The notes: generated from the sequence alone by a model not told the origin. Shown: positions 1 through 8,784, numbered from the stretch's first letter. The stretch: 35,716 nucleotides of DNA from Actinomadura roseirufa (GCF_900659635.1 NZ_CAACVB010000062.1:1-35716); one strand, 5' to 3'. Made by a program: numbers and translations.

Positions 1-34
1 GTGACTGGAGTTCAGACGTGTGCTCTTCCGATCT
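1..34. other. Illumina adapter sequence (artefact)
   Basis: The first 34 bases match the Illumina TruSeq read-2 adapter/primer, beginning GTGACTGGAGTTCAGACG and ending in GCTCTTCCGATCT. This is not genomic DNA. It means the contig was not fully trimmed and that genomic sequence starts at base 35. The GTG at 18-20 that appears to open the first reading frame lies inside the adapter, so it is not a real start codon. Confidence 0.97.
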
Positions 35-641
35 GCCCGAGGTGTCGCGGCCCGCCTCGCCGCTGCCGGGCGCCGCCGAGCCGGCCGCGCCGGGGGCGGA
101 GGAACTGGCGGTCGCGCAGGGCTGGGCGCGGCTGCTCGCCGCGATGGTCGCGGTGATCGGGACCGGGTTCGCGGTGATGATGCCGGTCGTCGGGCTCGCG
201 GCGACGCTGGCGGCGGTGACGCTGCTGCGGGCCTCGGCCGCGACGACCGCCCGGGAATGGGCGTGGGCGCTCGGGCGGACGCTGCTGACCGTCCCGTACG
301 CGGGGGTCCTCGCGGCGGGCGTGCCGCTCGCGCTCGTCGCGGCGTCGGCGGTCGGCGGGGAGATCGACGCGCTCGGGGCCTGCGCGTTCGGTGCCGGGGC
401 GGGCGCCGCGGCGCTGTGGACGGCGCCCGGCGTCGGCGGGCCGCGGCGCCGGCTGGAGCGGATCTTCCTCGTGGTCGCGCGGCGGCCGCGGCGGATCGCG
501 GTGGCGGGAACGGTCCTCGGCGTGTTCGCCCTGCTCGCGGTGGTCGGCGCCATGTCGCTGACGCCGAGCTTCGCGCCGATGTACGGGCTGCAGAGCACGC
601 TGGCGAACATGATCGACGACCTGCAGGCCACGCTGCGCTGA
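35..641 (+). CDS. C-terminal fragment of a multi-pass membrane protein
   Basis: About 201 codons are present, with the 5' end lost at the contig edge; the first complete genomic codon is at 36. A Pro/Ala-rich linker of about 25 residues is followed by hydrophobic segments (roughly residues 32-60, 80-105, 110-135 and 155-180 of the fragment) separated by short basic loops such as GGPRRRLERIF and RRPRRIAV. The end, with SLTPSF and a short amphipathic tail, is probably extracytoplasmic. The linker-plus-membrane layout resembles the C-terminal part of some actinomycete Ser/Thr protein kinases, but no kinase domain lies in the window, so that is a weak inference. The gene reads in the same direction as etfB, about 250 bases upstream of it. 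Confidence 0.7.
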
Positions 642-702
642 GTGGCCGTCCCCCGGACCGGCGGCGGGCAGGGGGCGAGGCGGGGCACGTACGAGCTGGG
701 AT

Positions 703-730
703 TTGCCAGCAGGCTACCGGCGGGTAACAT
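703..730 (+). promoter_or_regulatory. Candidate promoter for etfBA
   Basis: TTGCCA (703-708), a 16-base spacer and TAACAT (725-730) form a sigma70/HrdB-like promoter in the gap before etfB. Transcription would start near 737, giving a leader of about 150 bases. The same -35 hexamer and spacer length recur in the padR promoter at 33389. No mapping data are available. Confidence 0.4.
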
Positions 731-888
731 TTGTGGGGTCACGGTCCGAACGGGGGACCCGGTTTCGAAGCTCGTTCGGGTCTTTGGCAGGCTGTGACGA
801 ACGCGTTCCGCGTCGACCCTGATGGGCGGCGCCTTCCGGTCCGCTCACCCCGGCGGACCCACGATTGCAGGGAGGTCGGCCACCGGCC

Positions 889-1668
889 ATGAACATCGTC
901 GTCCTGGTGAAGCAGGTTCCCGATACGGAGAGCCCGCGCAAGCTGAAGTCCGATGACAGCACGCTCGACCGCGCCGCCGCGGACGGCGTCATCAACGAGC
1001 TCGATGAGTACGCCATCGAAGAGGCGCTGCGCATCAAGGAGGCCCACGGCGGCGAGGTGACCGTCCTGACCATGGGGCCCGACAAGGCGACCGACTCGAT
1101 CCGCAAGTCCCTGGCCATGGGCGCGGACAAGGCCGTCCACCTCGTGGACGACGCGCTCGCGGGCTCCGACGCGCTGCAGACCTCCTACGCCTTCCAGCAG
1201 GCGCTCGGCCGGACCGGCTTCGACCTGGTCGTCCTCGGCTCGGAGTCCACCGACGCGCGGACCGGCGTGCTCGCCGCGATGCTCGCCGAGCGGCTCGGCG
1301 TCCCGCAGGTGTCGCTGGTCAACAAGGTCGAGATCGACGGCTCGGCGCTGACCGCGCAGCGGCTGACCGACTACGGCTACGACCGGATCGAGGCGTCGCT
1401 GCCCGCGGTCGTCAGCGTCGTCGAGAAGATCAACGAGCCGCGCTACCCCTCGTTCAAGGGGATCATGGCGGCCAAGAAGAAGCCGGTCGAGACGCTCGGC
1501 ATCGCCGACGCCGGCATCGACGCGGCGCGGGTCGGGCTGGCGAACGCCGCCACCGAGGTGGTGGACTTCGCCGAGGCGCCGCCGCGCGCGCAGGGCCAGA
1601 TCGTCACCGACGAGGGCGACGGCGGCGCGAAGATCGCCGAGTTCCTCGCGGCGAAGAAGTTCGTCTGA
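889..1668 (+). CDS. etfB: Electron transfer flavoprotein, beta subunit
   Basis: A protein of 259 aa, the normal length for EtfB/FixA. The beta subunit holds the structural AMP and, with EtfA, forms a cytoplasmic heterodimer that carries electrons from acyl-CoA and related dehydrogenases to the membrane quinone pool. The start at 889 gives the family's typical N-terminus, MNIVVLVKQVPDTE; a GGAGG lies at 871-875, somewhat far upstream. Near residues 180-205 the protein has the EtfB signature around NEPRYPSFKGIMAAKKKP. It is followed after 21 bases by etfA in the same direction, so the two form an operon. It matches fixA (Rv3029c) in the mycobacterial gene order. Nothing unusual is seen. Confidence 0.96.
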   Translation: MNIVVLVKQVPDTESPRKLKSDDSTLDRAAADGVINELDEYAIEEALRIKEAHGGEVTVLTMGPDKATDSIRKSLAMGADKAVHLVDDALAGSDALQTSYAFQQALGRTGFDLVVLGSESTDARTGVLAAMLAERLGVPQVSLVNKVEIDGSALTAQRLTDYGYDRIEASLPAVVSVVEKINEPRYPSFKGIMAAKKKPVETLGIADAGIDAARVGLANAATEVVDFAEAPPRAQGQIVTDEGDGGAKIAEFLAAKKFV

Positions 1669-1689
1669 CCGGGGAAGGGGATTTGGACC

Positions 1690-2640
<951 letters not shown>

Positions 2641-2650
2641 TCCGCGCCTG

Positions 2651-2681
2651 ACGTCCCGGCGGCCCCACGCCGCCGGGACGT
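2651..2681 (+). terminator. Hairpin terminator after etfA
   Basis: A perfect 12-bp inverted repeat, ACGTCCCGGCGG (2651-2662) and CCGCCGGGACGT (2670-2681), with a 7-base loop, lies 11 bases after the etfA stop. There is no T-run, as is usual for GC-rich actinomycete terminators. Confidence 0.8.
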
Positions 2682-3427
2682 CCGCGGTTCAGAACCGTCC
2701 CGGTCACACCACGGCCGGCCCCCGCCTTGATCCTCCCGGCGCCCTCGGGCCAGACCACCCGCCCGCTCCACTTCCAGCACGCCGACGGCCAACCCGGCAG
2801 CAAGCCCACGAAGCCCCTCGCAAGCCCTGACAGGGTGGGCGCGCTCGCGGCGTCGTCCGGCTTCGGCGCCCGCGAGAACGACGGCGAGCCGGGGAACCTG
2901 GTGTCGCCTTCAGAAACGCCGCCCCTCGCCGAGCCGGACCGCGACCGTCCGGCTTCGAGTCGCCGTCGGCGCCGCCCACCTGGGTCGCGGCACTGCCCGA
3001 GATCCCGGCGGTGCCCTTGGCGCCGAGCACTCCCGTACCCACCGCCCGCCGCATCCGCCGAGGCTGAGCCATGACGATGGCGGCGTCGTCCGGCGTCTCG
3101 ACCAGCCCGAACGTCTGGGCTACGTAGTGGGTGAGGAGGGCCGGAGCAGCGCGGACTCGCCGCGTAATCGGGCGCGGAGGCTCGCGGCCCGAGGTAGTTG
3201 ATCGCGGCGCGCAGGCCGTCTCCGCCGGCGTCATACCGAAACCCCCGCCGCTCGGTCTGGCCGGGCCGATGGGTGCGGTGAAGCGTCACCGGCGCTGTTC
3301 AGCGCCGGTGCGGCATTTCCGGCACCGAACCGAACCTCCAACGAAGCTCGTTATTGGTCGGTCCGGAACTTCTTTTTTAGTATCGATTTGGTGTTCGGTT
3401 ATGAAATTCGTCACCAGTAAATCCCTC
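2682..3427. other. Stretch with no confident gene; possibly decayed sequence
   Basis: About 750 bases carry only open frames of poor quality on both strands, rich in Arg, Pro and Ser, none recognisable. Minus-strand frames contain patches that look more protein-like (for example THYVAQTFGLVETPDD near 3110), but they lie in different frames, as would be left by a decayed gene. The part up to about 3250 is GC-rich like the rest; after about 3310 the sequence becomes visibly richer in A and T, leading into the low-GC patch of the secreted-protein gene. Confidence 0.5.
3287..3310 (+). terminator. Hairpin at the edge of the low-GC patch
   Basis: CACCGGCGCT (3287-3296), loop GTTC and AGCGCCGGTG (3301-3310) form a perfect 10-bp stem with a tetraloop. 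It lies just where base composition drops. It could terminate transcripts in either direction or shield the secreted-protein gene from read-through. Confidence 0.5.
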
Positions 3428-3457
3428 TTGACAATGGTTGACCAAGATGGAAATCAT
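3428..3457 (+). promoter_or_regulatory. Candidate promoter of the secreted-protein gene
   Basis: A perfect -35 hexamer TTGACA (3428-3433) is followed after 18 bases by AATCAT (3452-3457), which matches the -10 consensus at four positions. Transcription would start near 3464, about 65 bases before the ATG at 3529. The surrounding sequence is unusually AT-rich for this genome. Confidence 0.5.
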
Positions 3458-3528
3458 GTCCACATACCCCGCACGGTTCATCCGGCCGCCTTCGCATCTA
3501 CCGGAGGCGGATACATTCTGGAGGATGC

Positions 3529-3960
3529 ATGTCTGTGCTGGGCAGGGGATCGATCGGGAGGGCGTCCGCGGTCACCGTCGCGGTCGGCGTTCTCGGTATC
3601 ACCGCAGTGACGCCGGCTCATGCCGAAGGTGAGCGCAGGACGTCGTTGTCGAATATCGCGGCTGGGTTCAGGTCAAAGCAGTGGTACGACGGGAATGCGG
3701 ACGACTGGAGGACGGCCATCGTCCTCAAGGGCTGTTCGAGCAACTCCCCGCAGGCGGCTCCAGTGCTCCAGGTGTACCGGAACAGGCGGCTGTACCCCGA
3801 CGCCAAATATGGGAAGCGAGGGTACTACGGCTGCGGCCACAAGTGGGTACGGGGCGACTGGGGACGGCGTAAGGACAAGGGGTACTACTACTTCAAGGCC
3901 GAGAATATGGGCGCGGACTTCTATCGCGTATCGGCCAGGGACGTGCGGATCTACTGGTGA
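3529..3960 (+). CDS. Small secreted basic protein with one cysteine pair, unknown function
   Basis: A protein of 143 aa. The start is set by GGAGG (3520-3524) just before the ATG. Residues 1-32 form a signal peptide: Arg6 and Arg11, a hydrophobic core (about 14-28), then PAHA with cleavage expected after Ala32. The mature protein of about 111 residues is rich in Tyr, Trp, Lys and Arg and has two cysteines (in KGCSSNSP and YYGCGHKW), probably a single disulfide. It ends in VRIYW. I do not recognise the family. Local GC is lower than in neighbouring genes, suggesting acquisition by transfer. It has its own promoter and is followed by a hairpin at 4026, so it is probably transcribed alone, although the ABC operon follows directly. 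An extracellular or envelope role is the only inference supported. Confidence 0.8.
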   Translation: MSVLGRGSIGRASAVTVAVGVLGITAVTPAHAEGERRTSLSNIAAGFRSKQWYDGNADDWRTAIVLKGCSSNSPQAAPVLQVYRNRRLYPDAKYGKRGYYGCGHKWVRGDWGRRKDKGYYYFKAENMGADFYRVSARDVRIYW

Positions 3961-4025
3961 TCGCATGGTGAGCTCGGCGGCGCATTGACGGCGGCCGATG
4001 GGATGACCACACTTTCCGTGACGTG

Positions 4026-4051
4026 CGGGCCTCGCTGGACGGCGAGGCCCG
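4026..4051 (+). terminator. Hairpin between secreted-protein gene and ABC operon
   Basis: CGGGCCTCGC (4026-4035), loop TGGACG and GCGAGGCCCG (4042-4051) form a perfect 10-bp stem. It lies 65 bases after one stop codon and 21 bases before the next start, so it either terminates the first gene or acts as an attenuating leader structure for the ABC operon. No T-run follows. Confidence 0.6.
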
Positions 4052-4072
4052 GCTCATTCGCACCGAGGAAAT

Positions 4073-4804
4073 ATGCCGATTTCGTTTATTAGCTGCGCGT
4101 TCGGGTATCGGCGCGGCAGCCCGGTCTTCACCGATCTCAGTTTTCGCTTACCCGAAGGCCGCACCGTTCTGCTCGGGCCGAACGGCGCGGGGAAGTCCAC
4201 TCTGCTGGGGCTGGCGGCCTCATTGCACTTCCCGTCGGCGGGCGCGGTGGCCTACAAGGGCCTCGATCCGCGCCGGCGCCGGGACCGCGCGTCCTACCGG
4301 CGCCTCGTGGGATGGATGCCGCAGGACATCCGGCCGGTGCCCGGACTGACCGTCCGGGAGCAGATCGGCTACGCGGGCTGGCTGAAGGGGATGTCGCGGC
4401 GTGAGGCGTGGCGGCGTTCGGCGGACGCGCTCGACGCGGTGGCGCTGGGGCCGCTGGCCGGCAGGCGCTGCGGGCAACTGTCGGGCGGGCAACTACGCCG
4501 GGTGGGGCTCGCGCAGGCGCTCGTCCACGACGCCGAGGTGATTCTGCTGGACGAGCCCACGGCGGGCCTGGACCCGGGGCAGCGCGAGCGGTTCCGGCAG
4601 GTCGTGACGCGGCTCGGCGGACGGCACCTCGTCGTGTCCACGCACCAGACCGAGGACCTGGGCGATCTGTACGAATCGGTGGTGGTCCTCGACGGCGGGA
4701 CGGTCAAGTACGCCGGGTCGACGGCGGAGTTCCTGGCGCTGTCAGGCGACCGCGTGCCCTCGGCCGAAGCGTCCTACGCCCTCCTCGTGGCCGGGGAGGC
4801 GTGA
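4073..4804 (+). CDS. ABC transporter ATP-binding protein
   Basis: A protein of 243 aa, a complete single ABC ATPase. It has Walker A GPNGAGKST (residues 35-43), Q-loop in GWMPQDIRP, signature LSGGQ (136-140), Walker B VILLDEP (Asp160-Glu161) and switch His191 in STHQTED. It would power the membrane proteins encoded immediately downstream, the next gene starting one base after its stop. The ATG at 4073 has GAGGA just upstream (4065-4069). The protein resembles ATPases of ABC-2-type exporters of drugs or peptides. The substrate cannot be told from sequence. The upstream secreted protein is a possible but unproven cargo or partner. Confidence 0.93.
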   Translation: MPISFISCAFGYRRGSPVFTDLSFRLPEGRTVLLGPNGAGKSTLLGLAASLHFPSAGAVAYKGLDPRRRRDRASYRRLVGWMPQDIRPVPGLTVREQIGYAGWLKGMSRREAWRRSADALDAVALGPLAGRRCGQLSGGQLRRVGLAQALVHDAEVILLDEPTAGLDPGQRERFRQVVTRLGGRHLVVSTHQTEDLGDLYESVVVLDGGTVKYAGSTAEFLALSGDRVPSAEASYALLVAGEA

Positions 4805-4805
4805 C

Positions 4806-6065
4806 GTGCCGCTGCATCGCTGGCTGCGTTCGGCGGCCGCGCTCTACGCGCTGCCCGTCATGGGCGTGTACCTCTACCTCCTGCTCAGCGGTGAGCTCCA
4901 GAACATCGCCGACAACTGGCGCGATGCCACGGTGGTCGCCACGTCGTCGGGGGTGATGGCGCTCGGGCCCACGTGCGCTGCTGTGGGCGCATGGGAGGGG
5001 GCGAGACTGCGCCGCGGCGGTGTCCTGGACGGGACGCCGGTACGCCGGCCCGCCGCCGTCCTGTTATGGAGCGCGCTGCCGATCGGCGCGGCCGCGGTCG
5101 CCGTGCTGGCCTTCGCGTTCGCGCTGGTGACACCGGAGGTCGGCGGGATCCCGGGAGCACCTGACCCGCCGGTCGTCGCGGTGGGGCTGCTGGTGATCGG
5201 CGCGTGGTCGCTCGCCGGGGTGGCGGCCGGCCGGTTCCTGCACCCGGCGATCGGGGTGCCGCTACTGCTGATCGGCACCTGGCTGTGGCTGGCCTATCCG
5301 CAGGCCCTGGAACCGCTGTGGATCAGGCATCTGACCGGGGAGAACCTCGGCACGTGCTGTAGCACCGACACGGTCTTGGACCGGCGGGTGCTGTGGGCGC
5401 AGGCGCTGGTGGCCGCGGCGGTCGCGGTCGTCGCCTACCTCGTGTGGTCGCGTGGGTTCCGCCCGATCGCGGTGAAGGCCGCGGTGGTCGCCGTGCCCGC
5501 CGCTGCGCTGGTCGTCGCTGTTTCGCTGGTGGACGGGCTGGGCGCTGACTCCGACCGGCCGCGCACGGGCGGCCTGGAGTGCGTGCGGGAGCAGGGCGTC
5601 GAGGTGTGCGTGTGGCGGGAGCGCCGGGCCCGGCTCGGGTACGCGGCCCGGCTGGTCGTCCCCGCGTCGCGGCGCCTGGCGGTGGCCATCGGGATGCCCG
5701 CGCCGCGGCGGATCACAGAGGGAGCGGCCCGTGATCGCGAATCCTGGCACTTCACCGTCGCGCCGCAAGCCGGGGACGACGACGTCGTGTTCGCGCTGGC
5801 GACCGGTTTCCTCCCGCCCGCGTCGCCGCCGTGCGCGAAGGATCGGGAGTTCGACGGGGACGCGGCCTATGTCCCGGTGGGCACGTGGCTGGCGATCAAG
5901 GCGGGGCTGCCGCGCGCGGTGGTCGCCGCCAAGACCGGGCCGATGGAGAACGGGGACGCGGTCACGCGCGTGCTCGCCCGGCCGCGCGCGGACCAGATCC
6001 GCTGGTTCCGACGGAACCTGGCCGCGCTGCGAAGCTGCGACATCAGGCCAGTGGACGTCGAGTAG
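4806..6065 (+). CDS. Membrane protein of the ABC system with a large C-terminal extracytoplasmic domain
   Basis: A protein of 419 aa starting at a GTG one base after the ATPase stop, so translation is probably coupled. About seven hydrophobic segments lie in residues 8-245. They are followed by a soluble domain of about 170 residues (250-419) with four cysteines, in ECVREQ, VEVCVWRE, PPCAKD and RSCDIRP, compatible with two disulfides outside the cell. No solute-binding or peptidase motif is recognised. Streptomyces genomes have ABC-associated membrane proteins with a similar tail containing a VCVW/VCVHPE-like motif; I recall this only loosely and cannot name the family with certainty. It is likely the permease half of the exporter. 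Confidence 0.75.
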   Translation: MPLHRWLRSAAALYALPVMGVYLYLLLSGELQNIADNWRDATVVATSSGVMALGPTCAAVGAWEGARLRRGGVLDGTPVRRPAAVLLWSALPIGAAAVAVLAFAFALVTPEVGGIPGAPDPPVVAVGLLVIGAWSLAGVAAGRFLHPAIGVPLLLIGTWLWLAYPQALEPLWIRHLTGENLGTCCSTDTVLDRRVLWAQALVAAAVAVVAYLVWSRGFRPIAVKAAVVAVPAAALVVAVSLVDGLGADSDRPRTGGLECVREQGVEVCVWRERRARLGYAARLVVPASRRLAVAIGMPAPRRITEGAARDRESWHFTVAPQAGDDDVVFALATGFLPPASPPCAKDREFDGDAAYVPVGTWLAIKAGLPRAVVAAKTGPMENGDAVTRVLARPRADQIRWFRRNLAALRSCDIRPVDVE

Positions 6066-6070
6066 CCGGC

Positions 6071-6661
6071 ATGGATCTGTGGACGCGGGTGCACCAGGTG
6101 GCCCGGACGGCGCTCACGATGGGCTGCACGGTGGTCCTGGTCGCGCTGGCGGGGGAGAGTGCCGTTCCCGCGCCGAGCCTCGTCCGGGGGGCGCTCATCG
6201 GCACCCCGATCGCCCTGGCGCTGCCGCTGGCCGCGGCCGCCGTCCTGATCCGGGCGGCGACCGCGGGACCGGCGGTGCTGGAGGACGTGGCCGTGCGTCC
6301 GGCCAGGCTTTACGGTGCCGTCCTGGTCGCCGCGGCCTGCGGGGGCGTGCTGGCCGCGGGGGTGGTGCTGACCTGGGGCGGCCTCCAGCCGCTCGGGTTC
6401 GCCGCGGCCCGCAACCTCCTCGGCCTCACCGGGCTCGCCCTGATCGGGAACCGGGCGCACGGCCGCGCCGCCGCGACCGTGCTGCCCACCGCCTATCTGT
6501 TCCTGACCCTCATGGTGAGACACGGCGCGGGGCCCATGCCGCCGTGGCTGTGGCCCCTGGCGGACTCCTCCGACGTGGCCGCCGCGGTCACCGCCGCGGT
6601 GGCCTTCGCCTGCGGGCTCGTCCTCCACCTGCGCGCCCGCCACCGTCCTGGAGGGGACTGA
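6071..6661 (+). CDS. Second membrane protein of the ABC operon
   Basis: A protein of 196 aa starting at the ATG five bases after the preceding stop. It has about six transmembrane segments (roughly 12-30, 40-60, 77-102, 107-125, 133-150 and 165-187) and short loops, ending in a basic tail, LRARHRPGGD. There are no catalytic motifs. The pattern LPLAAAAVLIRA and ARNLLGLTGLALIGNR recalls small permease-like partners in other actinomycete ABC operons. It probably completes the membrane part of the transporter. Its stop lies only four bases from the stop of the convergent MFS gene, with no visible terminator between them. Confidence 0.7.
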   Translation: MDLWTRVHQVARTALTMGCTVVLVALAGESAVPAPSLVRGALIGTPIALALPLAAAAVLIRAATAGPAVLEDVAVRPARLYGAVLVAAACGGVLAAGVVLTWGGLQPLGFAAARNLLGLTGLALIGNRAHGRAAATVLPTAYLFLTLMVRHGAGPMPPWLWPLADSSDVAAAVTAAVAFACGLVLHLRARHRPGGD

Positions 6662-6665
6662 GCCG

Positions 6666-7898
6666 TCAGGCCGGGACGGTGGTGCGGTCCGGTGCGCCGG
6701 CCTCGGCGGGGGCGGTCTCGGCGGCGGCGACCGCCGCTTCGGGGGAGTGGCCCGCGATGCCGGCGTCGGCGTCCGCCGGGACGAAGCGGGCGCCGGCGGC
6801 GATCAGCAGCGCGAGCACGACGACCACGCCGACGCCGAGGCGCAGCGAGGTGGCGTCGGACAGGAAGCCGACGACGACCGGGCCGAGCAGCAGGCCGCCG
6901 TAGCCCATGGCGCCGACCTGGGCGACCGCGGCGCCGGTACGGCCGGGCGCGGCGGTGCCGGCCAGCGAGATCGTCGTCGGGACGACCGTGCAGACCACCA
7001 GGCCCGTCACGAAGAAGCCCGCGAGGGCGACGGGGGCCGCCGGGGCGAGCACCACGCCCGTCATGCCGAGCGCGGTGCCGAGCCCGGCGCCGGCCAGCAG
7101 CCGGCGGGTGCCGACGCGCGTGCGGACCCGGTCGCCGACCAGGCGGCCGAGCAGCATCGCCAGCTCGAACATCGGGTAGCCGAGCGCCGCGACGGCCTGG
7201 GTGGAGCCGAGTTCGTCGTGCAGCAGCAGGCCGCTCCAGTCGGCGATCGAGCCCTCGGTCATGAACGCGATGAACGCCAGGACTCCGACGAGGTAGACGG
7301 CGGCGGGCAGGCGGCGGGCCGCGTCGCCCCCGGCGCCCGCCGGGGCCGCGGGGTCGGGCAGGTAGGTGCGGCCGAGCGCGAGGCCGAGCGGCAGCGACGC
7401 CAGCGCCGAGGCCAGGACGGTGGTGGTGAAGCCGAGGCCGGCGGCGGCGGTCGCGACGCCCACCAGGCCGCCGGTCAGCGCGCCGACGGACCAGCCCGCG
7501 TGCATGCCGCTCATGACCGGCCGCCGGTAGGCGTGCTCGACGACGCTGCCCTGCGCGTTCATCGCGATGTCGGTGATCCCGAACGTCATCCCGAACACCG
7601 CCACGGCCGCCAGCAGCAGACCGTAGGTCGGGGCGAGCGCGACGCCGACGTAGGAGAGCGCCGTCAGCGGCAGGGCGAGCCGCAGGACGGAGCGGCTGCC
7701 GGCGCGGGCCATCACGCCGCGCAGGGCCTGCATGGCGACGATCGCGCCGAGACCCCAGACGAGGACGACGACGCCGATCTCGCCCTCGGTGGTCCCGAAC
7801 TTGGCGGCGAGCGCGGGCATGCGGGCCACCCAGACCCCGGTCAGCAGACCCGCCAGCGCGAAGGTCAGGAACGTCCCGGTACGGGCGCGGAACAGCAT
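6666..7898 (-). CDS. MFS transporter (YbjJ-like)
   Basis: A protein of 410 aa, typical for the major facilitator superfamily, with about 12 hydrophobic segments and a central loop near residues 190-215. The N-terminus, starting FLTFALAGLLTGVWVARMPA, and the stretch GITDIAMNAQGSVVEHAYRR followed by PVMSGMHAGWSVGAL are typical of the YbjJ-like subgroup. It has a good ribosome site, AAGAGGTGA, directly upstream on the minus strand. It lies downstream of the TetR gene in the same direction, a common regulator-exporter pairing, with about 190 bases between them. The substrate is unknown; efflux of a small molecule is the default guess. Confidence 0.9.
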   Translation of the reverse strand: MLFRARTGTFLTFALAGLLTGVWVARMPALAAKFGTTEGEIGVVVLVWGLGAIVAMQALRGVMARAGSRSVLRLALPLTALSYVGVALAPTYGLLLAAVAVFGMTFGITDIAMNAQGSVVEHAYRRPVMSGMHAGWSVGALTGGLVGVATAAAGLGFTTTVLASALASLPLGLALGRTYLPDPAAPAGAGGDAARRLPAAVYLVGVLAFIAFMTEGSIADWSGLLLHDELGSTQAVAALGYPMFELAMLLGRLVGDRVRTRVGTRRLLAGAGLGTALGMTGVVLAPAAPVALAGFFVTGLVVCTVVPTTISLAGTAAPGRTGAAVAQVGAMGYGGLLLGPVVVGFLSDATSLRLGVGVVVVLALLIAAGARFVPADADAGIAGHSPEAAVAAAETAPAEAGAPDRTTVPA

Positions 7899-8090
7899 GG
7901 TTCACCTCTTTCTAGGCTCGGCGGGGCGCGGCCCCGTCGCAGGGTTCGGTGGTGCGTGAGTGGTGGGGGGATCGGGTGGGGTGACCCCGTCGTGCGGGGC
8001 CGCCGGGCTGGATCATGGAACGGTCCACGATCGTCGGCGGAGGGCCGGTCGGTCAGGTGGTCTCGCGGGCGGCGGACGCCGGGGGCGGCG

Positions 8091-8612
8091 TCATCGGTCC
8101 AGCAGGGCGAGCATCCGCCGTTTCAGCGCGTCGAGCCGCTCCCGGTCGTACAGGTCGGGGGCGTGGCTCACGACCTCCCACAGGCCCTCGGCGGCCAGCC
8201 GGACGGTCATGTCCGTGGCCGGGTCGGCGGCCGCGCCGGGGTCGTGGGCGTGCCAGCGGCGCATGGCCTCGCTCAGCGGCCCGGCCTGCTCGGGATCGGT
8301 CGCCGCCGCGCTGATCGCCGACCAGCGCCGGTACGCGCGCGCCTCGCCGGTGAGGATCTCGAACGTGGCCTCGACGTAGGCCCGGGTGTAGGAGCCCGGC
8401 GCGCCGTCGTCGTAGGAGGCGATCAGGTCGTCGAACTCTTCGATGACCCGTGCCACCAGGGCCCGGACGAGCGCCTCCTTGGTGGGGAAGTGGTAGAGCA
8501 GCCCGCCCTTGCTGACCCCGGCGCGGTCGGCGACCGCGGCGAGCGTCAGCGCCCGGGTCCCGTGCTCGGAGAGCAGGGACTCGGCGGCGTCGAGCAGGGC
8601 GTCTTTCCTCAT
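8091..8612 (-). CDS. TetR-family transcriptional regulator
   Basis: A protein of 173 aa. The N-terminal helix-turn-helix is clear: TLAAVADRAGVSKGGLLYHF (about residues 21-40), followed by PTKEALVRAL. The C-terminal ligand domain is of the type found in TetR_C_6/YcdC-like regulators and ends KRRMLALLDR. The ATG at 8612 is chosen because a promoter with an operator lies directly upstream; the frame stays open further 5' but would run through that operator. The regulator probably represses itself and the MFS gene downstream. Confidence 0.92.
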   Translation of the reverse strand: MRKDALLDAAESLLSEHGTRALTLAAVADRAGVSKGGLLYHFPTKEALVRALVARVIEEFDDLIASYDDGAPGSYTRAYVEATFEILTGEARAYRRWSAISAAATDPEQAGPLSEAMRRWHAHDPGAAADPATDMTVRLAAEGLWEVVSHAPDLYDRERLDALKRRMLALLDR

Positions 8613-8621
8613 GGCGGCTCC

Positions 8622-8651
8622 ACTGTACCGACCGGACGGTACACCTGCCAA
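8622..8651 (-). promoter_or_regulatory. tetR promoter
   Basis: Read on the minus strand, TTGGCA (8646-8651), an 18-base spacer and TACAGT (8622-8627) form a good promoter whose -10 ends nine bases before the ATG at 8612. The transcript would have almost no leader. The TetR operator fills the spacer. Confidence 0.6.
8624..8643. promoter_or_regulatory. TetR operator palindrome
   Basis: TGTACCG (8624-8630), six bases ACCGGA, then CGGTACA (8637-8643): a perfect 7-bp inverted repeat of 20 bases overall. Repeats with ACCG/CGGT arms are typical TetR-family operators. It lies between the -35 and -10 of the tetR promoter, so bound repressor would block RNA polymerase directly. Confidence 0.75.
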
Positions 8652-8771
8652 CACGCGACCGGGCCCGGCCATTCCCGCGCCCACCAGCGCTTTTCCGGAC
8701 CCCGGGGGGAACCGGTGAGACGGCTCACAGGCGAGGCCCGTGCCGCCGCCGGGACACCGCGGCCGCGCGGA

Positions 8772-8777
8772 TACTGT
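8772..8777 (+). promoter_or_regulatory. -10 element giving a leaderless desulfurase mRNA
   Basis: TACTGT lies seven bases before the GTG at 8785, the spacing expected when transcription starts at the start codon itself. No clear -35 and no Shine-Dalgarno sequence are seen. Confidence 0.45.
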
Positions 8778-8784
8778 TGTCCGC

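Noticed and set aside
18..641. Apparent complete ORF from GTG 18
   Set aside because: The GTG and the first codons lie in the sequencing adapter; only the part from base 36 is genomic, so the gene is a 3' fragment.
2704..3289. Long minus-strand frames between etfA and the secreted-protein gene
   Set aside because: Their composition is typical of chance frames in GC-rich DNA, no family is recognised and no start signal is present; kept only as possible decay.
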